DNA of 64,000 bases from Psychrobacillus psychrodurans (GCF_027563345.1 NZ_JAMKBK010000011.1), one strand, 5' to 3'. Numbered from the stretch's first letter, positions 9,218 to 16,508 are shown. Translations and numbers: made by a program. The notes: generated by a model not told the origin, from the letters alone.

Positions 9218-10636
9218 ATGTTTCCTAATTTACTATTAAAACGTGCCCACTTAACACCAGATCGCATTGCGTTACGCTTTATGGGAGAGGTGTGGACATT
9301 CGGGCAACTTTATAACGAAGCAAATGAATTTGCAGAGAGACTTCATGCTAAAGGAATTCAACCTGGCATGAGAATAGCTATTTTATCAAGCTCTAATGCA
9401 GAACTAGTAATTGCCATACATGGTTGCCTTCAACTTAGCTGTGAATTAGTTATGCTAAATGAACGTTTAAGTGAAGTAGAATTAAATTATCAGCTCCATG
9501 ATAGTAAACCAGATATATTACTTATAGATAATCATGAAAGAATAATTAGCTATAGTCAAAGGTTTTCATTTAATGATATTTATAGTCATGAAAGAAAAGC
9601 TTATCCTATAGACAGGGATTGGCCTAAAGAACGAACTATTTCCATTATGTATACATCAGGTACTACAGGAAGACCAAAAGGAGTACGCCAATCGCTAGAA
9701 AATCATGTGATGAATGCAACTGGTTCAGCACTCCATTTAGGTATTCATCCAGACGATTGCTGGCTATGTATAGTACCATTGTTTCATATAAGTGGATTTT
9801 CTATTCTTATGCGATCTGTGTTATATGGAATGAAGGTAAGTCTACATACTAAATTTGATCCAGAAAAAGTAGTAGATGAAATATTAGATGGAGCAGCTAC
9901 TAGAATGTCTTTAGTTTCGGTTATGCTTCAACGCATTGTATCCGTTCTAGAAAATAGAAATCAGCATTTTCCTGATTCATTTCAATCGATGTTAGTTGGT
10001 GGGGGTCCCGTTCCTTTATCTTATTTAGAACGAGCGATTGAACGAAATATTCCAGTACTGCAAACGTATGGAATGACCGAAACCTCCTCACAAACGACGA
10101 CCTTATCGAGTGATGATGCTATTCGTAAACTAGGATCAGCCGGAAAGCCACTTTTCTTTGCAGATGTTCGTATAGATGGGGAAGAAAAAATGGGAGAAAT
10201 TTGTATTAAGGGACCCCATGTGACAACAGGATATATTGGAGCAGCTGAGTCCAAAAAACCACTAATAGACAGCTGGCTTCATACCGGAGATATTGGTTAT
10301 TTGGATGAGGAAGGATATTTGTTCGTTGTTGATCGACGCTCAGATTTAATCATATCTGGTGGTGAAAATATTTATCCGGCAGAATTGGAGCAAGCTCTAG
10401 TAAAACATCCATCAGTTGTTGAAGCAGGGGTTACAGGTCGACAGGATGACAAATGGGGACATGTTCCAATAGCATTTGTTGTAGTAACCGAGCAAGTTAC
10501 AATAGATGAGTTAAAGAATTTTATGGAGACTCAGATTGCATCATACAAGCTTCCAAAGGAATATCACTTTATAGATGCGCTGCCTCGCAATGGGGCAAAT
10601 AAATTAGTGAGAAGAGAATTATTAAAGTTAATATGA
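9218..10636 (+). CDS. menE: o-Succinylbenzoate--CoA ligase MenE
   Basis: Acyl-adenylate-forming enzyme that activates o-succinylbenzoate to its CoA thioester, the substrate of MenB. The 472 residues show the AMP-binding P-loop (MYTSGTTGRPKG, about residues 145-156), the YGMTE motif, the HTGDIGYLDEEGYL motif and the DRRSDLIISGGENIYP hinge of ANL enzymes. The ATG has an AAAAGGAG site. It lies 95 bp after menB beyond a hairpin, so it may have its own transcription. menC, which usually accompanies menE in Bacillus, does not follow. Confidence 0.93.
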   Translation: MFPNLLLKRAHLTPDRIALRFMGEVWTFGQLYNEANEFAERLHAKGIQPGMRIAILSSSNAELVIAIHGCLQLSCELVMLNERLSEVELNYQLHDSKPDILLIDNHERIISYSQRFSFNDIYSHERKAYPIDRDWPKERTISIMYTSGTTGRPKGVRQSLENHVMNATGSALHLGIHPDDCWLCIVPLFHISGFSILMRSVLYGMKVSLHTKFDPEKVVDEILDGAATRMSLVSVMLQRIVSVLENRNQHFPDSFQSMLVGGGPVPLSYLERAIERNIPVLQTYGMTETSSQTTTLSSDDAIRKLGSAGKPLFFADVRIDGEEKMGEICIKGPHVTTGYIGAAESKKPLIDSWLHTGDIGYLDEEGYLFVVDRRSDLIISGGENIYPAELEQALVKHPSVVEAGVTGRQDDKWGHVPIAFVVVTEQVTIDELKNFMETQIASYKLPKEYHFIDALPRNGANKLVRRELLKLI

Positions 10637-10690
10637 TAGTAAATATATACCATGAATACTGGGTTCATTGGACTTGAAAGATTGACTAAT

Positions 10691-10795
10691 ACTACTGATT
10701 TCCTTTTCAGGTAGATGCTTTTCATGGGGTGAGAGATGAGCTATCACCGTCGCTAGCGTGGTCTCACTCATCCCACTGGAGTCGCGACCTGTAAC
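10691..10795 (-). repeat. Dispersed GC-rich repeat, family R1, copy a
   Basis: On the minus strand this resembles the copy at 16600-16745: both share GCGACTCCAGTGGGATGAG, then GACGGTGATAGCTCATC, then CTCACCCC and a closing GAGGAAATCAG-like end. Related sequences are common between genes in Bacillales (from memory). It contains no gene. Confidence 0.8.
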
Positions 10796-10944
10796 GAAGA
10801 TCAATATATCCAACTATAAGATTCTGAATTAGAGAAGCTATAATTTAATGATAATTGTGTAATGTAGATGATTTATATATAAGTGGAATTTTAAAGAAAT
10901 AGTAAGTATATACTCAATAAAGTAGCAAGATAGCGAACGAAATT

Positions 10945-11220
10945 GCATCTTCGTGAGCTTCTTCTATGTATAGGGAAGTAGCTTTTCACTAGTTATCCAA
11001 AAACGTATTTGCCTGTTTCTAGAAGTTGTAGAAGGGCGATGGACAGGCAAACGCGAAAAAATTACCGAAAAAAAGGGATGCTTGTTGGTTGTGAAGGAAG
11101 TCACATCCAACAAGCATCCTTAAAAAATTCACCCGGTAATCAATAAAGCATTACGTCTGTCCAAAGCACTTCGAAAACGATAGTAACAAGTATTGCTCAA
11201 AAGGAACGGTTATTGATTTA
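10945..11220 (+). repeat. Structured intergenic element, copy A (possible ncRNA)
   Basis: Shares ordered blocks with the elements at 14386 and 47060 and, for its 3' half, the minus-strand element at 28541. Blocks: TTCGTGAGCTT, TATCCAAAAACG, CCTGTTTC, GGACAGGCAAAC, ATTACCG, a long hairpin (11076-11119, arms GGATGCTTGTTGG / CCAACAAGCATCC), TAAAAAATTCACCCGGTAAT and CGAAAACGATAG. ATTACCG (11061-11067) pairs with CGGTAAT (11134-11140), enclosing the hairpin, and GGACAG (11041) can pair with CTGTCC (11157). It lies in the menE-znuA convergent gap, which has no gene. Confidence 0.7.
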
Positions 11221-11235
11221 TATGCTTTTACACTA

Positions 11236-12405
11236 TTAGTTCAAAACGGTTTTCAATGTCTCTAAGTTTTTGTTCATCAATGTAAAATAATTTTCTTTGT
11301 TATTGATATCTTCTTTTGATAATACTCCTAAGTTGTGTAGAACCAAGCTTTCTGCGCCAATTTCCTTTTGAATCACTTCTGTTAGTTTGGATGAAACATT
11401 TTGCTCAAATAAAATATAGTTTATATTTTTTTCTTCTGCCAAATCGATTAATTTAGTCAGTTCTTTTTGGGATGGTTCATCTTGTGAATTCAGTCCAGCC
11501 ACTGCTAATTGTTCTAAACCGTATGTGTTCGCTATATAACCAAATGCAGCGTGAGATACAAAGAAGGTTTTATTTGCTGCTGTATGAGCCATTTCTTCAA
11601 AATCTGCATCTAGTTTCTGAAGTTCATTAACAAGTTCCTCATAGTTTTTTTCAAAAGTCTCTTGATGTTCAGGTGAAATTTCCACTAAAGAGTCCTTAAT
11701 AGAAAGTGCAAGGCTTTGACTAATTTTAGGTGAGATCCAAACATGTGGATCTATATCCCCATGATCATGTCCTTCATGGCTGTCATGCTCTTCAGCCGCT
11801 ACATCCTCATCCTCGTGATCATGTGCTTCCTCAGTAGTAGCTTCCTCGTGCTCGTGATCATGTGCTTCCTCAGTAGTAGCTTCCTCGTGCTCGTGATCGT
11901 GTGCTTCCTCAGTAGTAGCTTCCTCGTGCTCGTGATCATGTGCTTCCTCAGTAGTAGCTTCTTCGTGCTCGTGCTCGTGATCATGTGCTTCTTCAGTAGT
12001 AGCTTCTTCATGAACGTGATGTGATTCTTCAAGTTGTTCATCTGATACTGCATCCACAGTAGCTACCATTTTCACATGTTCCTCTGCTAAAGTCTTCTTA
12101 GCATTATCGACAAAACCTTCTAAGCCAAGTCCTATGTAAAAAAACAAGTCAGCATCTGCAAGTGCCATCATATCCTTTTGGGTTGGTTCAAATGTATGTT
12201 CATTTGCTCCTGCTGGGTAAATAGATGAGACGTTTACAGATTCTCCTCCAATACGTTCAGCAAAGTATTGTAGTGGATACACCGTTGTATATATTTGTAC
12301 TTGCTGATCTTTAGTTGCAACATTCTCTTCATTGTTTCCACAAGCTGCAAGTAACAATAAAAGAAAAAGAATACTTCCTAAACAAATTCGTTTCAATTTA
12401 TTCAC
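11236..12405 (-). CDS. Zinc-type ABC transporter substrate-binding lipoprotein (ZnuA/AdcA-like)
   Basis: Extracellular lipoprotein that captures Zn2+ for an ABC importer. It has 389 residues with a lipobox LAAC, Cys22 being the predicted lipidation site. Metal-ligand histidines of the cluster A-I fold are in NEHTFEP, DPHVWISP and FVSHAAFGY. Between residues about 128 and 217 is a very His/Glu/Asp-rich loop containing five tandem copies of a 13-residue unit. The start is GTG behind GGAG, with a Zur-like palindrome just upstream, so repression by zinc is likely. No ATPase or permease gene is adjacent. Manganese is a less likely ligand given the His loop and the operator. Confidence 0.9.
   Translation of the reverse strand: MNKLKRICLGSILFLLLLLAACGNNEENVATKDQQVQIYTTVYPLQYFAERIGGESVNVSSIYPAGANEHTFEPTQKDMMALADADLFFYIGLGLEGFVDNAKKTLAEEHVKMVATVDAVSDEQLEESHHVHEEATTEEAHDHEHEHEEATTEEAHDHEHEEATTEEAHDHEHEEATTEEAHDHEHEEATTEEAHDHEDEDVAAEEHDSHEGHDHGDIDPHVWISPKISQSLALSIKDSLVEISPEHQETFEKNYEELVNELQKLDADFEEMAHTAANKTFFVSHAAFGYIANTYGLEQLAVAGLNSQDEPSQKELTKLIDLAEEKNINYILFEQNVSSKLTEVIQKEIGAESLVLHNLGVLSKEDINNKENYFTLMNKNLETLKTVLN
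11809..12009 (-). repeat. In-frame tandem repeat coding the His-rich loop
   Basis: Five 39-bp units encode EEATTEEAHDHEH (residues 133-199; the first copy has a 6-bp insertion and the last ends in D). The high identity at DNA level suggests recent expansion by slippage or unequal recombination, and copy number may vary between strains. Confidence 0.92.
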
Positions 12406-12410
12406 TCTCC

Positions 12411-12431
12411 TAAATAGTAATGATTACGTTT
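12411..12431 (-). promoter_or_regulatory. Zur-box-like operator before the zinc-binding lipoprotein gene
   Basis: The palindromic core GTAATGATTAC with AAATA and GTTTT flanks fits the B. subtilis Zur consensus (AAATCGTAATNATTACGATTT, from memory) with about two mismatches. It starts 6 bp upstream of the GTG and touches the Shine-Dalgarno site. Confidence 0.8.
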
Positions 12432-12501
12432 TGAAAAAAGATAACTTCATTAGATTACAGCACTTTCGAAAAAAATGCAAGAAAAAATAGCCTTTGTATT
12501 A

Positions 12502-12732
12502 TTATTTTTTCAAAGGCCATTCATCAGGAACGGGATCAATACCACCTTCATGAAAGGGATGGCATTTAGATATTCTTTTTACAGTTAAAATACTTCCTTT
12601 AATTGCCCCGTGTTTTTGAACTGCTTCTACTCCGTAATGGGAGCATGTTGGATAGAAACGGCAACTAGGTGGGGAAAGTGGTGAGATAAACTTTTGATAA
12701 AAGCGAAAAATAGATATAATTATATGCTTCAT
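12502..12732 (-). CDS. yidD: Membrane protein insertion efficiency factor YidD
   Basis: A 76-residue YidD family protein (YtjA in B. subtilis), thought to assist YidC/SpoIIIJ-dependent membrane insertion at the inner face of the membrane. The family pattern is clear: an amphipathic N-terminus (IISIFRFYQKFISP), then CRFYPTCSHYGVEAV and KRISKCHPFHEGGIDPVP, with three conserved cysteines. The stop of a predicted 40-residue membrane protein is 3 bp upstream of its start, suggesting a two-gene unit. The gene is close to the standard length. Confidence 0.95.
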   Translation of the reverse strand: MKHIIISIFRFYQKFISPLSPPSCRFYPTCSHYGVEAVQKHGAIKGSILTVKRISKCHPFHEGGIDPVPDEWPLKK

Positions 12733-12735
12733 GGA

Positions 12736-12858
12736 TTATTCAGCATCCTTAGGTTTTGGATCAATTTTCGAAGGCTTGTCATTCATAGCTAGCTTGTACA
12801 AAAAAGAAAAGCCAAAAATACTTAGTATTATTGCTGCACCCAATATCCAAAATACCAT
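12736..12858 (-). CDS. Small single-pass membrane protein (40 aa)
   Basis: A 40-codon frame starting with ATG behind TTGGAGTGAG. The product begins MVFWILGAAIILSIFGFSFL, a membrane segment of about 20 residues, followed by a short hydrophilic tail rich in Lys, Pro and Asp. It ends 3 bp before yidD on the same strand. It may belong to the YtzI type of tiny Bacillus membrane proteins, but that is a guess from size and composition. The good Shine-Dalgarno site, hydropathy and tight coupling to yidD support it as real. Confidence 0.65.
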   Translation of the reverse strand: MVFWILGAAIILSIFGFSFLYKLAMNDKPSKIDPKPKDAE

Positions 12859-12959
12859 TATTGCTCACTCCAATTAACTTATCGTTATGTTTATTGTATG
12901 AAAATTAGAGGTATATTGAAAGAGAAAGCAACTAAAATTAAAGGGAGAGTGACAAATTT

Positions 12960-13418
12960 ATGTCAGCAGCACTTAATAAAGAATTAAATAAACAAGTAGC
13001 AACATGGTCGGTTATGTACACTAAATTACATAATTTCCATTGGTATGTAAAGGGACCGTCATTTTTTACTTTACATGCCAAATTCGAAGAGTTATATAAC
13101 GAAGCTACACTTAATATGGATGAAATTGCAGAGCGTTTATTAACACTAGGTGGCAAACCAGCGGCAACATTAACAGAACACTTGGAGTTATCAGTAGTAA
13201 AAGAAGCATCCAGCAAAGAAACAGCTGACCAGATGGTACAATCTGTTGTAGATGACTTTGATAAAATTATGAAATCTCTTAAAAAAGGGATGGAAGAAGC
13301 TGCAAAAGATGAAGATGATATGACGGAAGATGTACTAAACGCAATTTACCAAAAAACAGAAAAACATCAATGGATGTTAAATGCATTTTTAGGAGATACC
13401 AATTCGACCAAAAAATAA
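12960..13418 (+). CDS. dps: Dps-family ferritin-like DNA protection protein
   Basis: Forms a dodecameric shell that oxidises and stores iron and protects DNA during starvation or peroxide stress. The 152 residues include the Dps ferroxidase region: His in HNFHWYVKGP, His in FFTLHAKFEELY, and the acidic NMDEIAERL stretch. The C-terminus KTEKHQWMLNAFL is also typical. The ATG has an AGGGAGAG site. In B. subtilis dps lies near ytkD, as it does here. I saw no clear PerR box upstream; general-stress control is possible but not shown. Confidence 0.94.
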   Translation: MSAALNKELNKQVATWSVMYTKLHNFHWYVKGPSFFTLHAKFEELYNEATLNMDEIAERLLTLGGKPAATLTEHLELSVVKEASSKETADQMVQSVVDDFDKIMKSLKKGMEEAAKDEDDMTEDVLNAIYQKTEKHQWMLNAFLGDTNSTKK

Positions 13419-13479
13419 TATTCGCTTCATAATAATCTAGGTTAACCGATATAAAGAATGTTATGAAGGAGGAATCTCT

Positions 13480-13659
13480 GTGGACATAAACTCCATTATG
13501 TCATCTAATTTACTTCAGTTGCAACAAACTGTTCAAATGAGTGTTTTGCAAAATGCTATGAACATGGAAACTGTTGCTGCGGTAAAATTGTTAGAAGACA
13601 TGCCTCAAACAGCTGCTCCACATCCTTATAAAGGGTCGGCTGTAGATATTCAAGGGTAA
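13480..13659 (+). CDS. YjfB-family small protein (putative motility protein)
   Basis: A 59-residue frame starting GTG behind GAAGGAGG. The product begins MDINSIMSSNLLQLQQ and continues with a Met/Gln-rich amphipathic helix, an AAPHPYKGSAVDIQG end and no membrane segment. This pattern (MDI start, helix, then APHP and a short hydrophobic C-terminus) matches the YjfB family of Bacillus, which databases label putative motility protein. No flagellar genes are nearby. Identification is by memory of the family pattern. Confidence 0.8.
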   Translation: MDINSIMSSNLLQLQQTVQMSVLQNAMNMETVAAVKLLEDMPQTAAPHPYKGSAVDIQG

Positions 13660-13667
13660 TAAGAACA

Positions 13668-13790
13668 GCGGTAGCGCCTAGCGTTAGCCCTAAAAGTATT
13701 AAAAGAGTGACAGTAGGGGTTTCATTGTCTTGGTCTGTCCATTCTAAAACGACTCGAGGGGCTAGGCGTTAGAGCTTAGACAGAAGCTGA
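13668..13790. repeat. Dispersed repeat family R2, copy a
   Basis: Ends in inverted GCGCCTAGCGTTAGCCC (left) and GGGGCTAGGCGTTAGAGC (right) blocks with GTTTC and ACGACTCGAGG between. The same blocks in the other orientation occur at 39386-39503. Sequences of the CGCCTAGCCCCTCGAG type are widespread between genes in Bacillales (from memory). Confidence 0.75.
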
Positions 13791-13814
13791 TTAAAAGGTA
13801 TATTATTTATAACC

Positions 13815-13848
13815 CAAAAACATGCGCTATTTGTGCATGTTTTTTTAT
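13815..13848 (+). terminator. Hairpin with T-run after the R2 copy
   Basis: AAAAACATGC / GCATGTTTTTTT stem-loop, a plausible terminator for the yjfB-like transcript. It ends about 35 bp before the next start codon. Confidence 0.8.
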
Positions 13849-13883
13849 TTTTTGCTCAAACTCTTATAAAAGGATGTGTGAAA

Positions 13884-14219
13884 ATGACCTTGTACAAAGT
13901 GTATATCTCCGTAAAAAGTCAGCAAGTATATGCTTATCCCGATGAATCTCAGTGGGAATTTGAAGTAACTGCAACTAGGAATGAAATAAAAGTATTTGAA
14001 AGACTTTTTTATCAATTGAAAAATGTGCAAAGCAGAAATTTTCTACGAGCACATGAACCAATGTCTGTAAAGCCGTATCATGTGGACGGAGAAAATGATC
14101 AATATGATAGAAGGCTAAAAAAAGTGTATGCATGGATTCATGAATTCACTTCGGAAGAGAGTAAACGATTTATAGAACAGCTACCTTATTTTCAAAGAAG
14201 AATGGAGGTTCAACTATGA
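13884..14219 (+). CDS. Conserved hypothetical protein, 111 aa
   Basis: I do not recognise the family. The product starts MTLYKVYISVKSQQVYAYPD, is soluble, rich in Tyr, Phe, Arg and Glu, and looks alpha/beta, with a helical C-terminal half. I place the start at the ATG at 13884 because it has AAAGGATG 8 bp upstream; in-frame codons further upstream fall inside the preceding terminator. Its stop overlaps the ATG of the following small gene (ATGA), so the two are probably translated together. No signal peptide or catalytic motif is visible. Confidence 0.75.
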   Translation: MTLYKVYISVKSQQVYAYPDESQWEFEVTATRNEIKVFERLFYQLKNVQSRNFLRAHEPMSVKPYHVDGENDQYDRRLKKVYAWIHEFTSEESKRFIEQLPYFQRRMEVQL

Positions 14220-14377
14220 GTAAGAATTTAAATAGAAAAGGAAATGAAAACCCTGTAACTTATCGAAATGTTAGTTCACTTCTCAATCAGTCACCACAAG
14301 ATAAATCAAAGCAGAATATTGCACAAAATAGAGAAGAAGGTAATGAAGATTACAAAATGGGACCTCCCAAAGAATAG
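14216..14377 (+). CDS. Small hydrophilic protein, 53 aa
   Basis: A 53-residue frame starting at the ATG that overlaps the upstream stop, with ATGGAGG 8 bp before. The product, beginning MSKNLNRKGNENPVTYRNVS and ending GPPKE, is very polar (Asn, Gln, Lys, Glu) and probably disordered. I know no family for it. Coupling to the upstream gene and a good ribosome site are the evidence. It is followed at once by structured element B, whose end is an intrinsic terminator. Confidence 0.6.
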   Translation: MSKNLNRKGNENPVTYRNVSSLLNQSPQDKSKQNIAQNREEGNEDYKMGPPKE

Positions 14378-14385
14378 CTATGATT

Positions 14386-14648
14386 GATTCTTCGTGAGCT
14401 TTCTTTATGAATAGGAGATTAGCATTTGTCTGGTTATCCAAAAACGCAATAACCTGTTTCAAAAAGTTGTGGTAGGGCTACGGACGGACAAACACCATGA
14501 GATTACCGCTTTTTGGTTATAGAGTCCGTCACAACCAACTAGCATCTCTAAAAATTCACAAGGTAATAAATATTCCAACAAGACCTGCTCAAAACGATAG
14601 GAACAGGTTTTGAATGTAAGGAACCAGGCGTCTACTTGCCTGGTTTTT
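14386..14648 (+). repeat. Structured intergenic element, copy B, ending in a terminator
   Basis: Carries the same ordered blocks as copy A: TTCGTGAGCTTT, GGTTATCCAAAAACGC, CCTGTTTC, ACGGACGGACAAAC, GATTACCG, then TCTAAAAATTCACAAGGTAAT and the loop motif AAAACGATAGGAAC inside an ACCTG / CAGGT hairpin. The left arm of the long central hairpin is missing or rearranged here; only GTCACAACCAACTAGCATC remains. The end is an AACCAGGC / GCCTGGTT hairpin plus T-run (14622-14648). Confidence 0.7.
14622..14648 (+). terminator. Intrinsic terminator at the end of element B
   Basis: AACCAGGC / GCCTGGTT stem with an 8-nt loop and a T-run. It ends the transcript of the two small genes upstream. Confidence 0.88.
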
Positions 14649-14694
14649 CTTATGTATATGGTAATATTTAAAGAAAACAAGGGGGAATCAGAAA

Positions 14695-15168
14695 ATGTTC
14701 TCTTTCGAAGATTTAAATGGATTTCAAGTACAGCTATCCTTTCAGCAAGGAAGCTTTTCTATTGAATCTAAGCATGTATTAGTTTTAGCAAAGCATAATG
14801 GAAAATGGTTGTTAACGAAGCATCCAAAAAGAGGATTGGAGTTTCCGGGTGGTAAATTAGAGAAAGGGGAAAATTTAGTTGAAGCAGCGATTAGAGAAAC
14901 AAAAGAAGAAACAAATGTACATATAGTAAATCTAGAATGGCTTGCTGAATATATGGTATTAGATAATATCCCTTTTTGTAAAACTGTTTATATAGCAAAA
15001 GTTGGGTATATTAATATGGAGCAGACAAGCTTTGAGACAGAAGGAGCTTTCTGGTTATCCTCAGAAGAACTTACTCGTAGTGAATATTTAAGCTTCCATA
15101 TGAAAGATGATGGAATGAAAGCCATTTTAAAGAAGGTGAAAGAAATTGAAAATAAATGGAACGATTGA
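14695..15168 (+). CDS. ytkD: Nudix hydrolase YtkD
   Basis: Hydrolyses nucleoside diphosphate-linked substrates; B. subtilis YtkD is reported to act on (oxidised) nucleoside triphosphates. The 157 residues contain a full Nudix box starting at about residue 53 (GGKLEKGENL then RETKEETN), with the REXXEE metal-binding glutamates intact. The ATG is preceded by a weak GGGGGAATC site. Its neighbour ytmA-like gene starts inside its 3' end (23-bp overlap), so the two are co-transcribed. ytkD near dps and pckA repeats the B. subtilis order. Confidence 0.9.
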   Translation: MFSFEDLNGFQVQLSFQQGSFSIESKHVLVLAKHNGKWLLTKHPKRGLEFPGGKLEKGENLVEAAIRETKEETNVHIVNLEWLAEYMVLDNIPFCKTVYIAKVGYINMEQTSFETEGAFWLSSEELTRSEYLSFHMKDDGMKAILKKVKEIENKWND

Positions 15169-15934
15169 AAAGGTTCTCACTTATCCATCTCCAAACCCTA
15201 ATATCATAATGAGCGAAATTACATATTGGTCCTGTGGTCTTCGAGTAAAAGGAATGTTAGCAGTACCAAAAAAGCCAGGAAACTATGATGGAATTTTATA
15301 TTGTCGAGGTGGCATGCAAAGTATCGGTATGGTTCGACCTGCACGAATTGCACAAATCGCCTCTGAGGGATTTGTAATATTTGCGCCATATTATCGAGGT
15401 AATCGTGGTGGTGAAGGAAGGGATGAATTTGCTGGAGAAGATCGCTGGGATGCTGTTTACGGAGTAGAAGTATTAAAGCGATATTGCATACCAGAGCGGA
15501 TTCACTTATTTGCATTTTCTCGGGGTGGTATCATGGGCTTATGGATTGCTATTCTACGCAATGATATTACATCCTTAGTTACATGGGCTGGTGTTTCTGA
15601 TATTTATTTAACATACGAAGAAAGATTAGATATGAGAAAAATGATGAAACGTGTAATCGGAGGTACTCCTACTAAATTCCCATTAGGGTATGAGCAGCGA
15701 GATGTATTACCTCGTATAGAGGAGACGAACGTGCCCACTCTTATAATACATGGTGAACGAGATAATAATGTATCTTTTGAGCATGCAAAGGTTTTAGAGC
15801 AAGCATTAATAGGGAATAGTATACCAGTTGAAACCTGGTATTATCCAGAATTCACACATTTTTTTCCAAGCAAAATAAATAGACGTGTAGTAAAAGATGC
15901 ATGTCAATGGATGAAAAATCAGAGAGGGGTTTAA
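15146..15934 (+). CDS. Prolyl-oligopeptidase-like alpha/beta hydrolase (YtmA-like)
   Basis: A 262-residue cytosolic hydrolase of the S9/dienelactone type. The nucleophile elbow reads FSRGG (GxSxG variant, about residue 128), the acid is in HGERDNNVSF and the His in FTHFFP near the C-terminus, giving an intact triad. N-terminal residues form beta strands around ILYCRGGMQ. The start is TTG, 13 bp after AAGGTG, inside ytkD. B. subtilis YtmA is the nearest remembered relative; its substrate is unknown. It is probably in an operon with ytkD and the following gene. Confidence 0.82.
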   Translation: MKINGTIEKVLTYPSPNPNIIMSEITYWSCGLRVKGMLAVPKKPGNYDGILYCRGGMQSIGMVRPARIAQIASEGFVIFAPYYRGNRGGEGRDEFAGEDRWDAVYGVEVLKRYCIPERIHLFAFSRGGIMGLWIAILRNDITSLVTWAGVSDIYLTYEERLDMRKMMKRVIGGTPTKFPLGYEQRDVLPRIEETNVPTLIIHGERDNNVSFEHAKVLEQALIGNSIPVETWYYPEFTHFFPSKINRRVVKDACQWMKNQRGV

Positions 15935-15936
15935 AA

Positions 15937-16386
15937 ATGGGCAATGTTGTAGTAACAACTGAGGCAATGAGTGTAGAAGGGAAATCTTCGTTTCCTGTAG
16001 ATACTAGTTTTTGGGAGGATTTGTGGGATCAATACACAAATGAATTCGAAGAAGTGGTGATCCATTGTTGGATGGAGGAACTAGACATTTTAGAAGAATT
16101 AAACTCTCGAGCAGTTTCCGTTCAAACGGAAGGACTAATGAAAGTGTTTACTATTAATCTCACGGATGAAAATAGGCTCTATTTTAGAAATTATTCGGTT
16201 GATCCAAAAGGTGGTTTAAAGTGGTTTACGATGTTCTTCCAACAGGATGGAGTTGAACAAATGGAAGTAGGTCACTATGGTTCAGAAATTATTCTATATA
16301 AGGTCAATGAAGAGGAAGCAGAGAAGTTTGTAGAAATATTTCCGAAAATAGCTGATAGTGAATATCATGCGACTAATGGTGACTAA
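15937..16386 (+). CDS. Hypothetical protein, 149 aa
   Basis: I do not recognise the family. The acidic, soluble product starts MGNVVVTTEAMSVEGKSSFP. It contains a WEDLWDQYTNEFEEVVIHCW segment and a C-terminal strand-rich half. The start is the ATG at 15937 with GAGAGGGG 9 bp upstream, 2 bp after the stop of the hydrolase gene; an in-frame ATG further upstream lies inside that gene and lacks a ribosome site. It ends the ytkD operon, before a terminator at 16477. Confidence 0.75.
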   Translation: MGNVVVTTEAMSVEGKSSFPVDTSFWEDLWDQYTNEFEEVVIHCWMEELDILEELNSRAVSVQTEGLMKVFTINLTDENRLYFRNYSVDPKGGLKWFTMFFQQDGVEQMEVGHYGSEIILYKVNEEEAEKFVEIFPKIADSEYHATNGD

Positions 16387-16476
16387 TGCTAATTATAGGT
16401 TACAATTATCTATCTAGAACAATTCCGGTTGAGAGTCAATTCCCCGGTAGTTAACGTAAGTTTATATGTAAGTGGA

Positions 16477-16508
16477 AATCAGAAACTTTATTGTTTCTGA
16501 TTTTTTTG
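16477..16508 (+). terminator. Terminator of the ytkD operon
   Basis: AAATCAGAAAC / GTTTCTGATTT perfect stem with a 5-nt loop and T-run. Confidence 0.9.

Noticed and set aside
10945..11220. Retron-like msr-msd RNA
   Set aside because: End complementarity and a long inner hairpin recall a retron, but no reverse transcriptase gene is in the window and the element is present in at least four copies.
11743..12053. Long antisense and shifted frames over the His-rich repeat
   Set aside because: The 39-bp repeat unit keeps several frames open at once. Only the minus-strand lipoprotein frame has a signal peptide and ribosome site.
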